Origin: Nemophila menziesii
Lineage: Eukaryota > Streptophyta > Magnoliopsida > Boraginales > Hydrophyllaceae
Assembly (NCBI GenBank): GCA_029959085.1
Contig: JARWIR010000005.1
Span: 51,710,733 to 51,774,732, forward strand
DNA: 64,000 bases
Direction: 5' to 3'
In this document: in pieces, positions 11,100-21,156 of the stretch
Layout: every line of letters starts with the position of its first letter
Position numbering within the stretch: the first letter of the stretch is position 1
The notes under the pieces: generated by a model
Databases searched by the model: none
Told to the model about the DNA's origin: nothing
What the model saw: only the letters and a program-made list of their open reading frames with translations
Program-made: the position numbers and the translations under genes

Positions 11100-13624
11100 G
11101 TTGTATCATCCCGATACAATAAAGATAAAAACAAATGGAAGTCTCTAAATATACACCTAGGTCAATTAAGCACAGAGGGAAGAAGATAGCAGAATATGGA
11201 GAATAGACTCAAAGCAACTACTCAGAAAATTTCATGTAATTATATTTAAAAACTACATACCTTTACACTTCTCATATTCATAGTCAAGACGGTTTGAATT
11301 CAAGATTAGATTAGCTTCGCAATGTAAGAAGGAGAGGAACTTTACTCAGTTCACCAAGGAAGCTATAGATTGTTCATCGAACTTCACTAGTATCCAAAGA
11401 TCCATTTAACTACTCTCTATTGGCTCAATCACTTCTCGATTACATAGCAAAGAATCAAAAGGTCTTTAAGGTTGTAATGTAGGCTTAGGGACGGTATGAT
11501 AAGTATATTTGGATAATTTAGAGTGAGCTTTTGGCTCTCTCCTCACTAGCCATCAACGAATCGCCCTAGAGTTTGAGTTACTCTCATAAAACGTTTCTCA
11601 CTCAACCCAACGATTTCTTGATGCATAGCATCCCCAATAACCCAATTAAAGCATAAGATGTTCACATAAAAATTCCACTTTGCCGGTCCGAATATATATA
11701 TTTTCTTTTCTTTTCAAATCAATTTCTTTTCTATAGCTATGACTCTCTTTTTATGTTGAGATATCACACTAATTTTCTCATATATATATATATATATTTT
11801 TTCTTTTAATGCCCTTGTTGGCAAAATTAGCTCGTAGCTTCTTTTCCATTCACTATTACCCCGGCAAAGGGTTACAATACAAATATGTGAAACATCATCA
11901 CTATAAAGCACAAAGCACAATTAATAAGCTCAAAAATCCCAACCCAATAACAATTCCCATAATGGTGGACCCACCACCCCAAACTCAAGCTCTAAAAGAA
12001 CTGTCTATGCATCGCGATTCGAGTGCGGGTCATATGGAAAAGTCCTATAATCTAAAGGGATATGGCTTATAATGTGGTTCAATAAAAATCTTTAGAAAGG
12101 CTAGAAGGGCTGAGAAGGATATAGCATATAAATTCAAAAATCACAAGGTGAGAAGGTATAAAAAGGCTTCAAAGGCTTCAAATATGAAAGAACCGCCTTA
12201 ATCACTTTCTACACTATGTAATTTCATTATTTTTACCTTTAGCACTTTCATCAAATGGGTTATCAACTAGCTTGGATCTCACGGCCTACACACTTCTCAA
12301 GGTTCCCTGAGATCGAACATACTTTCTATCGCATTGCTCACTAATCTTTTCTTTACTATCAATGCGTGTTTTCCTGCAAATACTCAAAGCATACAAAATA
12401 AAATAGCTCATAAACATACTACTTTCTATCATTAATCCCCTGAGCTTATGCTTTCAAGCTATTAAACACACTCTACATACATCTAAACCTTCAAAAATTT
12501 TAATTTTACCTAAAAACAGTAAAACACAGAAAAATGGAGATGAGAGACAACGAATCCCCACACCCCCAACTAAAAAATGAGTCGTGTCCCCACGACTCGA
12601 AAAGACTCAAAAATAAAATAAAATAAAATTAAAATTTTACAGATATTGCACATAAAGAAAAGGTAAGGAAGAAAGAAAAGGTAAGGAAGAAAGAAAACAT
12701 ACTCTTCGAGGCTATTTACCTCGCCTGATCAATACCCGAAATAGGGTGCAGTGCTTTCATGTATGTAAATTTCTATTATCACCAATTTCGCTTTCCCTTA
12801 CATCTTCTTATGCTCCATCCCAATCAATCACACTCTAGAAATCTCTTGTTAATCTTCTTCCAACTTTGCTCTTTGAATAATCTCTCATGAGACAGCTGTT
12901 TATCCAGGAATATGTTTTGAACACAGCTACTAGCGTCCCAGAAGATTTTGTTCATCTTGGGTAGATGGATCTTGATAGGAAGAGGTTATGGTGTCTTCTC
13001 TATGAAAGTTGAAACCTTTTTGTTCTTTGAATTCACCACAGCTAGCTTTCCTCTATTCTCTTGATCCGATTTACCTTGTAATTTATTCCCAAACTAGTAC
13101 CCATCTCAATTGAAATCTTCTAGAGCTTACCCAAAGCTTTGATTCTTCATATCCCTTAACACTTGATAATATCTCTATTCTCTTCATCATCTCTTTTGAC
13201 CCCCAACTCAAAGCTTTGAGAACTCTTGAAATTTGTAACTCTTAATCATAGGTGGAACAAGCTTTATTGTGGTTAGGAAAGGTGTGTTGATGATAAATCT
13301 CTGTGTGGGTATGATGAAATCAAGCTTTAATGATGTGGGTTTAAGGAATTTGAGAAGAAGATCTTGAAATTCATGGTTTTGATTCTTGGTTTCTAGGTGT
13401 TTTGATATGGATTGGGTGCTTGAATTTTCTTTGTAATGATGTGGGGAAGGATTTGGATGTGAATTAATGGTGATTTGGTGGTGTTTTGGTGTTAGGTGAA
13501 GGTTTTTATGAGCTTCAATGGAGTTGGGAGAGTTTTGGAGAGGAGAACTAGGTTTGAGGTTTATAAAATTCGGAATAATGGCTTCATACCTCCTTTATAC
13601 ACTCAAATCCATAACTTTCTCTCT
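11100..13624 (-). other. Long 3' untranslated region of element C
   Basis: About 2.5 kb without a supported gene. On the element strand it holds the A/C-rich stretch (13350-13590), a decayed relic of the third ORF (about 12720-13330, similar to element B at 3240-3670), the hairpin plus internal PPT-like tract (12551-12598), the ATATGACCCGCACTCGAATC block (12016-12035) and an ACCGGCAAAGTGG block near 11680. A T-rich run with a short TA repeat lies near 11780-11800. Confidence 0.6.
12551..12598 (-). promoter_or_regulatory. Hairpin plus internal PPT-like tract (element C)
   Basis: Stem GAGTCGTG / CACGACTC (12579-12586 and 12591-12598) around a 4-nt loop. On the element strand it is followed by a G-rich tract, GTTGGGGGTGTGGGGATTCG (12551-12570). 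Same arrangement as in B, D and E. Confidence 0.6.
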
Positions 13625-14010
13625 CTGGCGGCTCGTGCGGACCATGGTGCGGACTAGGGGGTACACCGCAGGGTGTACCGCAGCTTCTGTTGCGTGAATT
13701 TTTTAGCCTCTGCACAATACACGTGGTACGACCCCGTGGCACGGGTTTAGGCGTGCGGTGTAGGGCACGGACTAGGGTCCGGTGTACCGCACCTACTGAT
13801 GCTCCAAAACTTAGCTTCGTCAATAAACACGTGGTAGCATACCGTGGCACGGGTTTTTGTCCTGCGGTGCATGGCACGGACTAGGGTCCGGTGTACCGCA
13901 GCCAACAGCTCCAAAAAATTTCGTCTCTGTATAAAACACGTGGCATCGACCCGTGGCACGGGTTTCTTCCTGCGGTATACCGCGGCTGAGGTTCGGTATA
14001 CCGCACCCCT
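13625..14010 (-). repeat. GC-rich ~108-bp tandem repeat (element C)
   Basis: At least three diverged units with period about 108 bp. The landmark CACGTGG is at 13720, 13828 and 13937, each followed by a CCGTGGCACGGGTTT-like box and a pair of GCGGT(G/A)TACCGC-like segments. Much richer in G+C than its surroundings. It lies between the integrase tail and the third-ORF relic. Homologous arrays sit in the same position in D and E. Confidence 0.8.
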
Positions 14011-14220
14011 GCTTCAGTTTTTCCGAAAAATTTTGTTTGCTTCACTAACTCGATTTCTCCAATACCTAAGCATCAAAAACACTAATACCTTTCTCAAATA
14101 TGCAATATCAACTAAAATTTAACTAAACTAAACTTAAACTAAAACATAAAAATTAATATGGTATGTCTCCCAAAGGGCACTTTTGTTTAACGTCTTTCAA
14201 AGTTAGACGAGTTACCTCGA

Positions 14221-14496
14221 TCAAGGCTTGCGTACATAACCTCCCCAACAATGGGTTAGGTTATGTTCATCTACTATCCGAAGTTTGTGACCGTTCTTAG
14301 CTTGTATTTCAATCCGTTTTGACGAAATAACTCTTGTAACTACAAACGGACCCATCCACGAATCCTTGAATCCCCGTGGTCTATTCTCTTGTTTGGGGGC
14401 TTTCCATGCAACCATGTCACCAACCCCAAACTCACTTTTGATTCTTTTCTTCACGGGTTTATTGTGGACTTTCTTTTTAATTTCTTTTGTCACAAC
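14221..14496 (-). pseudogene. Integrase C-terminal tail (element C)
   Basis: About 90 codons in the same reading frame as the protease upstream, separated from it by one TGA (14497-14499). It reads as the tail that follows the integrase core in gypsy Pol: FGVGDMVAWKAP, then a GPFVVTRVISS segment, ending in YVRKP. Zinc-binding HHCC and catalytic DDE parts of integrase are missing. The protein passes directly from protease to this tail, so an internal deletion removed RT, RNase H and the integrase core. The segment ends just before the 3' non-coding region, as pol does in D and E. Confidence 0.7.
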
Positions 14497-15453
14497 TCAG
14501 AGTGTCGGGGCTTTTTCTATACGTGATTCCTCATGCTTTTCATCCACCAAGTGGAATGTTTTAGATTCTTTTCCCATTCGGAGAGTCACGGTTCCCCTAT
14601 GAATATCAATTATGTTGTGACTTGTCGCCAAGAATGGGCGTCCAAGTATCAATGGAACATGTTGACCTGCAATGCTATCAAGGATAACAAAATCTGTAGG
14701 TATAGTTAAAGTACCTACTTGGACATGCACGTCTTCAATGACTCCCCATGGCTTTATCGTTGAATTATCTAGGAGCAGCAAATCACTATCTTTTCTTTTG
14801 GCATCTCTCATGCCTAACTTCTTGAACAGACTCTTGGGCATGATATTCCTTCCTGAACCCAAGTCACACATCGCTTTAGCTTTGAAATTACCACCTATAT
14901 TAATGTTGAGATATAAAGCTCCAAGATCTTGCATCTTTTGTGGTAACTTCTTCAGAATGGTTGTCAAGCTTTCTTTAGTACGGTCCCTATTCTTGATCTC
15001 AACTTCTACACTTTCACTCTTCTTGGACAGATCTTCCTTGCAGACTATCGGTGATGTAGGCTCTTTATATGCGATTACGTCCTCTATGCATATCATGCTT
15101 TGTTCTTCCCTTTTAGGAATATCTAGTTCATTAAGTGGAACTTGTGGTGATTCCACTTCCTCCTCTTCTTGAAGGTTGAACTCTTCAACAACATCTAACC
15201 AAACATCGCTATCGATTTCAGTGGCCTTATCATCAATTTTTTTACCTAGGCCAGTTTGCATGTATGGGACTTCGAGTATAGGAACAATGATTTTTTCTGG
15301 GCTTGACGTTTCAGATTTAGTATCACCACTAGGATATGTAATTATTTGTAGATGAGGTGGTGATAGTAACGGATGTGTAGGCGGTATCTCCACCTTGTTT
15401 TCTTCTTTTCCAACCTTTTTAACCCTATCTCTGATTGTTATGTTTAAATTAAG
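14497..15453 (-). pseudogene. Aspartic protease region (element C)
   Basis: Retropepsin-type protease of the Athila type. The N-terminal part is acidic and Ser/Pro-rich. The protease core follows: KAMCDLGSGRNIMPKSLF (active-site motif DLGSG in place of the usual DLGAS), a VHVQVGTLTIPTDFVILD strand and the [10 protein letters not shown] motif. It would process the polyprotein. It is in frame with the Gag-like part (TAG at 15454-15456 between them) and with the integrase tail (TGA at 14497-14499), so the whole 16299-14221 stretch is one frame of about 693 codons with two stops. Confidence 0.8.
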
Positions 15454-16299
15454 CTACGTGGGTTCGTCTAGTGCTGGAATTACTGCTGCACTACTCGCAG
15501 TTATAACTTCAACCTCATCCTCACTTTCCCAATCTTTGATTTTTACCTCGTTTATGTGAACTTTGATTGGCGATGATGGTTGTGTAGGTGGTGGTTCCAC
15601 CTTACTTTCTTCTTTCTGCACCTTTTGTGCGGTTGTCTCTTCTTTATCGGTTTCTTTTTCTTCTTCCACATGCTTGAATTCGGGATCAACCTCCTTCGCA
15701 ATTTGATCTTTAACAATTACTTCTTCTAAGCTAAGCTTGGTTGGTTCTGCTACGGTTGAAATTTCGAACCCAACATTGCTATAACCCAGTTTCTTATGTA
15801 ATTCTTGTTGTAACTGTTGATTGATCGTAGTGAGTTCCGTTAATCTTTCCTCCATTGCTTGATATTGTTGGTGCATAAAACGTATTAAATTTGTATTAGC
15901 ATCTATCTTTGCCGCATTTTGATCTACCATGTTTTCCAAATAATTTATACTTTCAAAAGGGTGAGACGGAAGTGCTTGTTGAACCTGTTCTTCTATTACA
16001 CTTCGGATTAACGGTGGAAGCTCTTGTTGGAATTTTAGAGAAGAATTGGTCACTTGAGTGACTTGTGTCTCCAAGGCTTCCACTTTTGCAGCTTGCTCCA
16101 TGGATGTTTCATTGTTGAGCTGCTTACAATTTTGAACCAGAATCAATAATTTATCCATCATTCCTTCGAGCTTGGTTATAGCTTCTTTTTGTGGATTATG
16201 CATGGGTTGTGGTGGAGCTTGTAATTGATAGCTCGAACCTTCTTGATAAAAATTTTGACTTCGGGCCCCATGCATATTTTGTGCGTAATAATTCTCCAT
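15454..16299 (-). CDS. Gag-like coiled-coil protein (element C)
   Basis: 281-residue ORF starting 106 bases after the PBS on the element strand. The N-terminus is Gln/Tyr/Pro-rich. The middle (about residues 40-170) is rich in Gln, Leu and Glu in a coiled-coil pattern (for example LEGMMDKLL, then VEALETQVTQV and MEERLTELTTINQQLQQEL). The C-terminal third is Glu/Lys-rich and acidic. It has neither the capsid domain nor the CX2CX4HX4C knuckle seen in D, E and F, so it may correspond to the region after the zinc knuckle in their Gag. It may still assemble with a relative's Gag; that is inference. Ends at TAG 15454-15456. Confidence 0.65.
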   Translation of the reverse strand: MENYYAQNMHGARSQNFYQEGSSYQLQAPPQPMHNPQKEAITKLEGMMDKLLILVQNCKQLNNETSMEQAAKVEALETQVTQVTNSSLKFQQELPPLIRSVIEEQVQQALPSHPFESINYLENMVDQNAAKIDANTNLIRFMHQQYQAMEERLTELTTINQQLQQELHKKLGYSNVGFEISTVAEPTKLSLEEVIVKDQIAKEVDPEFKHVEEEKETDKEETTAQKVQKEESKVEPPPTQPSSPIKVHINEVKIKDWESEDEVEVITASSAAVIPALDEPT

Positions 16300-16404
16300 A
16301 CCTAATAAACCTGAGAAGAGACTAAAAAGAAAACGCGTAAAACTGAAAATAAATAAAAACTTCTACACTAAATAAACACAAAATAGATTTAACTTAAAGA
16401 TAAA

Positions 16405-16422
16405 TCCCCAGCAGCGGCGCCA
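16405..16422 (-). promoter_or_regulatory. Primer binding site (element C)
   Basis: Element strand TGGCGCCGCTGCTGGGGA, six bases inside the 5' LTR. It is complementary to the 3' end of plant tRNA-Asp with two mismatches. Confidence 0.85.
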
Positions 16423-16428
16423 AAAACT

Positions 16429-17916
16429 TGGTGGGGGCAAAGGTGTGATAAATAAATAGATAAATAAGAATAATAATAAAGAGCTCACACCCTTGAGAAC
16501 CACGGAACTCACTACAAGTATCACAGATCGTTTGCAAGTTTTAATGATAAGTCAAGTTCGTTCGCAGGGATTTAATCCGTTAGATCTACTTATATTTAAC
16601 AAGCGTAGATGAATTTAGATGTTTAGAATAAAATATAAAAAGATAAAATAATACGAATAACTATCTAATGCGAATAAGTAAATAATACAAATAAATAAAT
16701 ATGAAAGTAAGTCAAATAGATTAGGATTACTAAGTCTATTACTAAATTGTTATTCTAACATGTCACATTAAGCATTATATATTAACCAGGATTCTAAATT
16801 CTACCTAGCCTTTTCTAGGCTTAGGAGCAACCTCTCCACTACTAGGGATTCCTAAGTAATGATTGGTGATTAAATCAAACCTTAATGGCTATCTAGTTAA
16901 ACTAGACGATTATGTGGTGTTGTCAAAAACTAAGATTAATCCTAAGATTGATCAGATCTAGGGAAATAAGTCAAAACACATAATAACAATATACGCCAAG
17001 CTTAATCAATTAAAATAACAAATAGTATTTAAAGACAAAATAATAATCCAACAATTAAAAGTAAACTTACAGAATAAAAGCTTAGAAATATGGTTGAGAA
17101 TAGATCTATAGCTAATTACTCTAAATATAGAGAAGGTGAGATTAGAAGAGGAGTTTGTCAGTCTCCAATCTTCTTCTTCTTCTTGTCTTCCTCTACAGGT
17201 CAACTTGCTTCTTGAATGAATATCTTGATTCTAAGGATGAATAATAAATATAAAGACTAAGTAAGAAAATATAAGTAAGGATTAAGCCTAAGCTTGAAAC
17301 TGAGAAAAGACATGTTTACAATGGTTTAAGGGTGTATTTATAGGTGTCATGGAAGCCCTAATTCGTTTTCTTGAAGGAGAAGTAAATAGTGGACTCCAAG
17401 CCCAACTCAAATTCGTAACCCAAAAAACATGCAATCAGAACCGTTTTTCTTTTTGTCCTAGAAGCTTCAATACTCATCCGTTTGACGCGTATGAGTACAC
17501 CAAGTTCATCGTCTCGGAAAGATCTTCGACTTTGCTCTTGACCGTTTCTCCAAATTCCTCACCATTCTTAAGATATAAGCTGATTTGTGGTCGTAGGTGC
17601 AGAAATTCAGGATTAAGGCAGCTTTTCCTTTTCCATGTTTTTAGCTTTTATTTCTTGATCTCCAATTACCATGTTTATCTCTTTCCATATATTGTAGTCT
17701 TTGACTTGGACTCTAATTAATCTCCATAATTATCTTTAAAGTTTCACACTAAATAAATAATTAAACCCAATATGCTCTAAATATATTATTTTACTAAATT
17801 AAGACTCAAAATAGGAAAGTGCACTATTTCTCAAGAAATTCGACTAAATGACTTCCTAAATCACTAAAAATGATGTCTCATCCTAATATAAATATATCAC
17901 AAATGAGGAGACATCA
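16429..17916 (-). mobile_element. 5' LTR of element C
   Basis: 1488 bp, TG...CA ends, abutting the PBS on one side and the CTCAA target-site duplication on the other. A TATAAATA promoter box on the element strand lies at 17335-17342. It would drive transcription of C away from the adjacent LINE ORF1. Confidence 0.93.
17335..17342 (-). promoter_or_regulatory. TATA box of element C 5' LTR
   Basis: TATAAATA on the minus strand, in the same place as in the LTRs of D, E and F. Confidence 0.6.
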
Positions 17917-19598
17917 CTCAAGTATTGTAATGGCTACGCATGATCGACATGCTTTACCTCTTATAGAACTTAATGATGGAAATGAAAAATATTTGGATGT
18001 CACTAGTTTTCGAGTCAAAAGTAGGTCTATTTCACAAATTAGGGAAATTTTCACGTTCAAAGGGAATTTAGGTGCATGGAAATTAGAAAGAATGTGTTCA
18101 AACTTGAAATTTATGATAATTAATAATTTCACAGGTTTTAGAATATGAGACTTGGAATTTTTCTAATCTTGCATGTTAGTTTCAACCTTTTCCCAGAGCT
18201 ATTTAGTTATAAAGATGTTAATTTGATTTATTCATCAACTTGGGTTCAAGTTCGAGGCCTTGCGTTTGTGCAATATACTATGGATACGATAATCGCACTA
18301 GCTAGCAACTTCACAGAATTAGAAGAGGTTAATTAACTAAACTACGTTCTGTAATATGTTAAAATATTAATGTTTAGGGTTAGTTTAAACATCAAATCAC
18401 AACTGATTGATGGTGTGTATCTTAAACAAGAGGACGGTGTCGATTGGGTGACCTTCCAATAAAAACATACTGAAATGTTCAGCTTCGCTTTTGATAGAAT
18501 GGGTCACAAAGTTAGAGAGTTTGATAGTCCAACTAATATGGATCTTGAAGATGTTGATGAGATCAGAAATGCTACTTGGAATCTCGAAAAAACTGTGAAG
18601 TTTCCTCATGATCAACCTATTTATGATATACGATGGAGAATTCTTAAAGGATCTATCCAATTTTTACAAATTAGTAAGGTTGATAGGAGTAGCGAGGGAC
18701 CACCAGAGGACCCTAGTAGTTTTGTAGCACATGTGAAGACCCAAGCGGGTTTTGTGGGAGGCGTTGATCATACTGATTCTTCTGGAGTTAATAGAGAACG
18801 GAGAATGAAGGATAATAGGGATCAGAGATTCGAATGTCAAGAGGGGCATGCTTTTCGTAAACCGGGGTTGTTCAAAAGAGGGACATGCATTTAGTAAGTA
18901 TGAACATTAATAAGTTAATGATGGATGGTAGTGATAAGAGCATTGTTGGAGAGGTTGTGATTCCAGGGGTCGAAAAATCTAGTAACGAGTTTAATGGGAT
19001 TTTATTGGCTTTTGAGGCTATTCCTAACAAGATATTACTGAATCAAAAAGAGGGGGACGATAGGGTTAGTGCTAGGGAATCTATGAATACAGATAGTTTA
19101 GGAGAAAAGAATTCAGTGATAGAGGGTTTAGGCGAGAGAAGTGTGATCAAGAGACGAATGGCGTATATAAAAATATTCCAAGTAGATAACAAACAAAGAA
19201 AGGTTTCGGACAATATGTTCAAATTTAAGGTGTTTGTAACTAGGATAAAATGATTGAAAATAACGAGCATGAGACATCAAGCGATGATAGTGATAGTAGT
19301 AAGGGATGGTTAAATTTCTCGGAGAATGATTTGTTGGATTTCGGTAATGAAGGGGCTCAGAGTACGGAGGATCTTTTGAATGTGTATAGTGGGGAAGATA
19401 AGGAGTATTATTTAGGAAATAGGGATTCTATGAGTGATAAGGATGAACACACTGTTGAAATCAAGTATAGGTCTGGGTTTAATCTCAAAAGCGGAGAAGG
19501 AAGTAAAGGAAATAAGTTGGGATGCGACCATCCCATAAGAGTGGTCACCGACCGAGGATGACGACATGTGTATGGAAGTGTCAAGGAATCTGGGCTCC
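17917..19598 (+). pseudogene. LINE I, part 1: ORF1 (decayed)
   Basis: ORF1 of a plant LINE starts at ATG 17930 (MATHDRHALPLIELNDGNEK). Broken frames follow: LGIFLI near 18148, STWVQVRGLAFVQYTMDT (about 18236-18285, the conserved WVQVRGLP motif of plant LINE ORF1), and a decayed zinc knuckle FAFDRMGHKVREFD (18481-18523), where the Cys residues are lost. The rest is Asp/Ser-rich. ORF2 starts at ATG 19558 (MTTCVWKCQGIWAP, the usual W.C.G.G start of the endonuclease) and is cut after about 13 codons by a solo LTR. An RNA-binding role is expected for ORF1; this copy has stops and cannot work. Confidence 0.75.
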
Positions 19599-21156
19599 TG
19601 GTGGGTCCTGGGGTGTTATAAAATTAATGCTATAAATAAAAGGAACCACAATACCGCAAGTGCACGGTTGTCCTAGTAATATCCGATAAATCGGGTTTCG
19701 TTCTCAGGGACGGATTAGGTTCAAGTCTAGTATTAATCAGATAGTAGAAATAATTGCTTGATAGAAAAGTAAAATATGATTTTTGTTTGGTTTTTATTAA
19801 AACTAAATATGCAATAAAATAAAGACTAAAAATAAATAACTGAAAAGAATAATGCAAATAAAAGACTAGCTTCAGAGATGAGAGATACTTGAGTCTCGCA
19901 AGGAATCCACCTAATTAACGTAATCTATGCTATGTTTAAGGGTAGAATTTGTATTATTATATTAGTGGGACTCTAATATCTCCTAGCCCCCGTCAGGATG
20001 GACCTAGGAGCTATCCTAAATTACTATAAACCCTTATGGGCGAATATGCCTCTTCGGGTGATATGAATTTACCTCTTTGGCTATGTAATTAGTTAAGCCT
20101 GACGGTCAATAACGGACATTACACGGGTATTACCTAAGTCTGTATTCAAACCCCCCCTGTCGGATGATCACTTCGCCACTAAAGTGAATAGCCCAAATAC
20201 TAAAAGTTATTTCTAGTTGTACCGAAAAGAAATAGTTATTAAGAACAAAGTAATATCCAATATATAAGACTCAATTCAGTTTAAATCATAAAAATCCCAA
20301 ATTCAAAACATAGAATAAATTAATTAGGGTTCATCCCTTTATTGCGATTCTCAAGTATATGAAAGTTTAAATCATAATAAAATTACAGACTGAAATTAAA
20401 TATAAAGAAAACATCATATTCAATTACAGATAATAAATAGATAACCTAAAGGTTTGGTTGGTTGTTGGAAGAACAAAATTTCTCCAGCTCTAGCTTCTCC
20501 TCTGTCATCTTGCTCTGACTTGAAAATATGAAGCCTTTGATGTAATTCTCTGAAGTGTGTGTAAAAAGGAGGCTAAAGGGTCTATTTATACTTGTAAAAA
20601 TGTATTAGGGCTTAGGTTAAGAAGATTAAGTCAAATTATAAAAAGCCCAAGCCCATCTTTTCTTTTAATTCTCATAACTGGTGTGTAACCTTTAGTAAAA
20701 CGGCTGTAACCTTTGCATAAGAACTCCAAATGGGCTGATTCAACTTGGATAATCTTCCTAACTCAATAGGCTATTAAACCATGTTTCACGGCCCAAGGCT
20801 AAATCCGCTCCTAAGTAGCCCAAAAACATCAATCTTTAACAGTCTTTCAGATTTTCAGCTTTTTTAAGTAAGTTCTTGGAAATTCTTTTCTTACCTTTAG
20901 CTCCTCCACTCGATCTAAGACTTTAATTCTCAATTCTCCTCCTTGTAGTGGTTCTTCATGAACTCATAAACCTACTAACTTTGTACTAAAACAAACAAAT
21001 TAACGCGCAAAAGCTCTAAAAATGAAAATAGTCTAATTCCAAGGGGAGAAAGTGCAATATGACGAAATAAGCATAAAAGTCTATCAAATAAATCAAATAT
21101 TCACCTAAAATGATGTCTCCTAAGGGCTAATATTTAGAACAAATAGGGAGACATCA
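19599..21156 (-). mobile_element. Solo Athila-like LTR
   Basis: 1558 bp with ends TGGTGGGTCC...GGAGACATCA on the plus strand, flanked by GCTCC (19594-19598) and GCTTC (21157-21161), a target-site duplication with one change. It is related to the LTR of element D (same terminal TGATGTCTCCCTATTTGTTC on the minus strand) but clearly diverged. No internal region is present, so LTR-LTR recombination has removed it. LINE I ORF2 continues on both sides. Confidence 0.88.

Larger units (their letters stand above)
9584..17916 (-). mobile_element. Element C: complete non-autonomous Athila-like retrotransposon
   Basis: Complete 8333-bp insertion on the minus strand with LTRs of 1500 bp (9584-11083) and 1488 bp (16429-17916). 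A perfect 5-bp target-site duplication, CTCAA, lies at 9579-9583 and 17917-17921. A tRNA-Asp-type PBS (16405-16422) and a PPT (11084 onward) are in the correct places. Coding capacity is reduced to one frame holding a coiled-coil Gag-like part, a protease and the C-terminal tail of integrase. RT, RNase H and the integrase catalytic core are absent, so mobilisation must have used enzymes of another element. It lies about 13 bp upstream of the ORF1 start of LINE I, in the opposite orientation. Confidence 0.93.

Noticed and set aside
13584..14122. Overlapping ORFs of 64-97 codons on both strands
   Set aside because: They come from the GC-rich tandem repeat, which has few stop codons in any frame. 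The same effect is seen at 28430-28892 and 42019-42592.
14497..15172. Plus-strand ORF of 166 codons at 14672-15172
   Set aside because: It lies antisense to the protease region of element C and has no features of its own.
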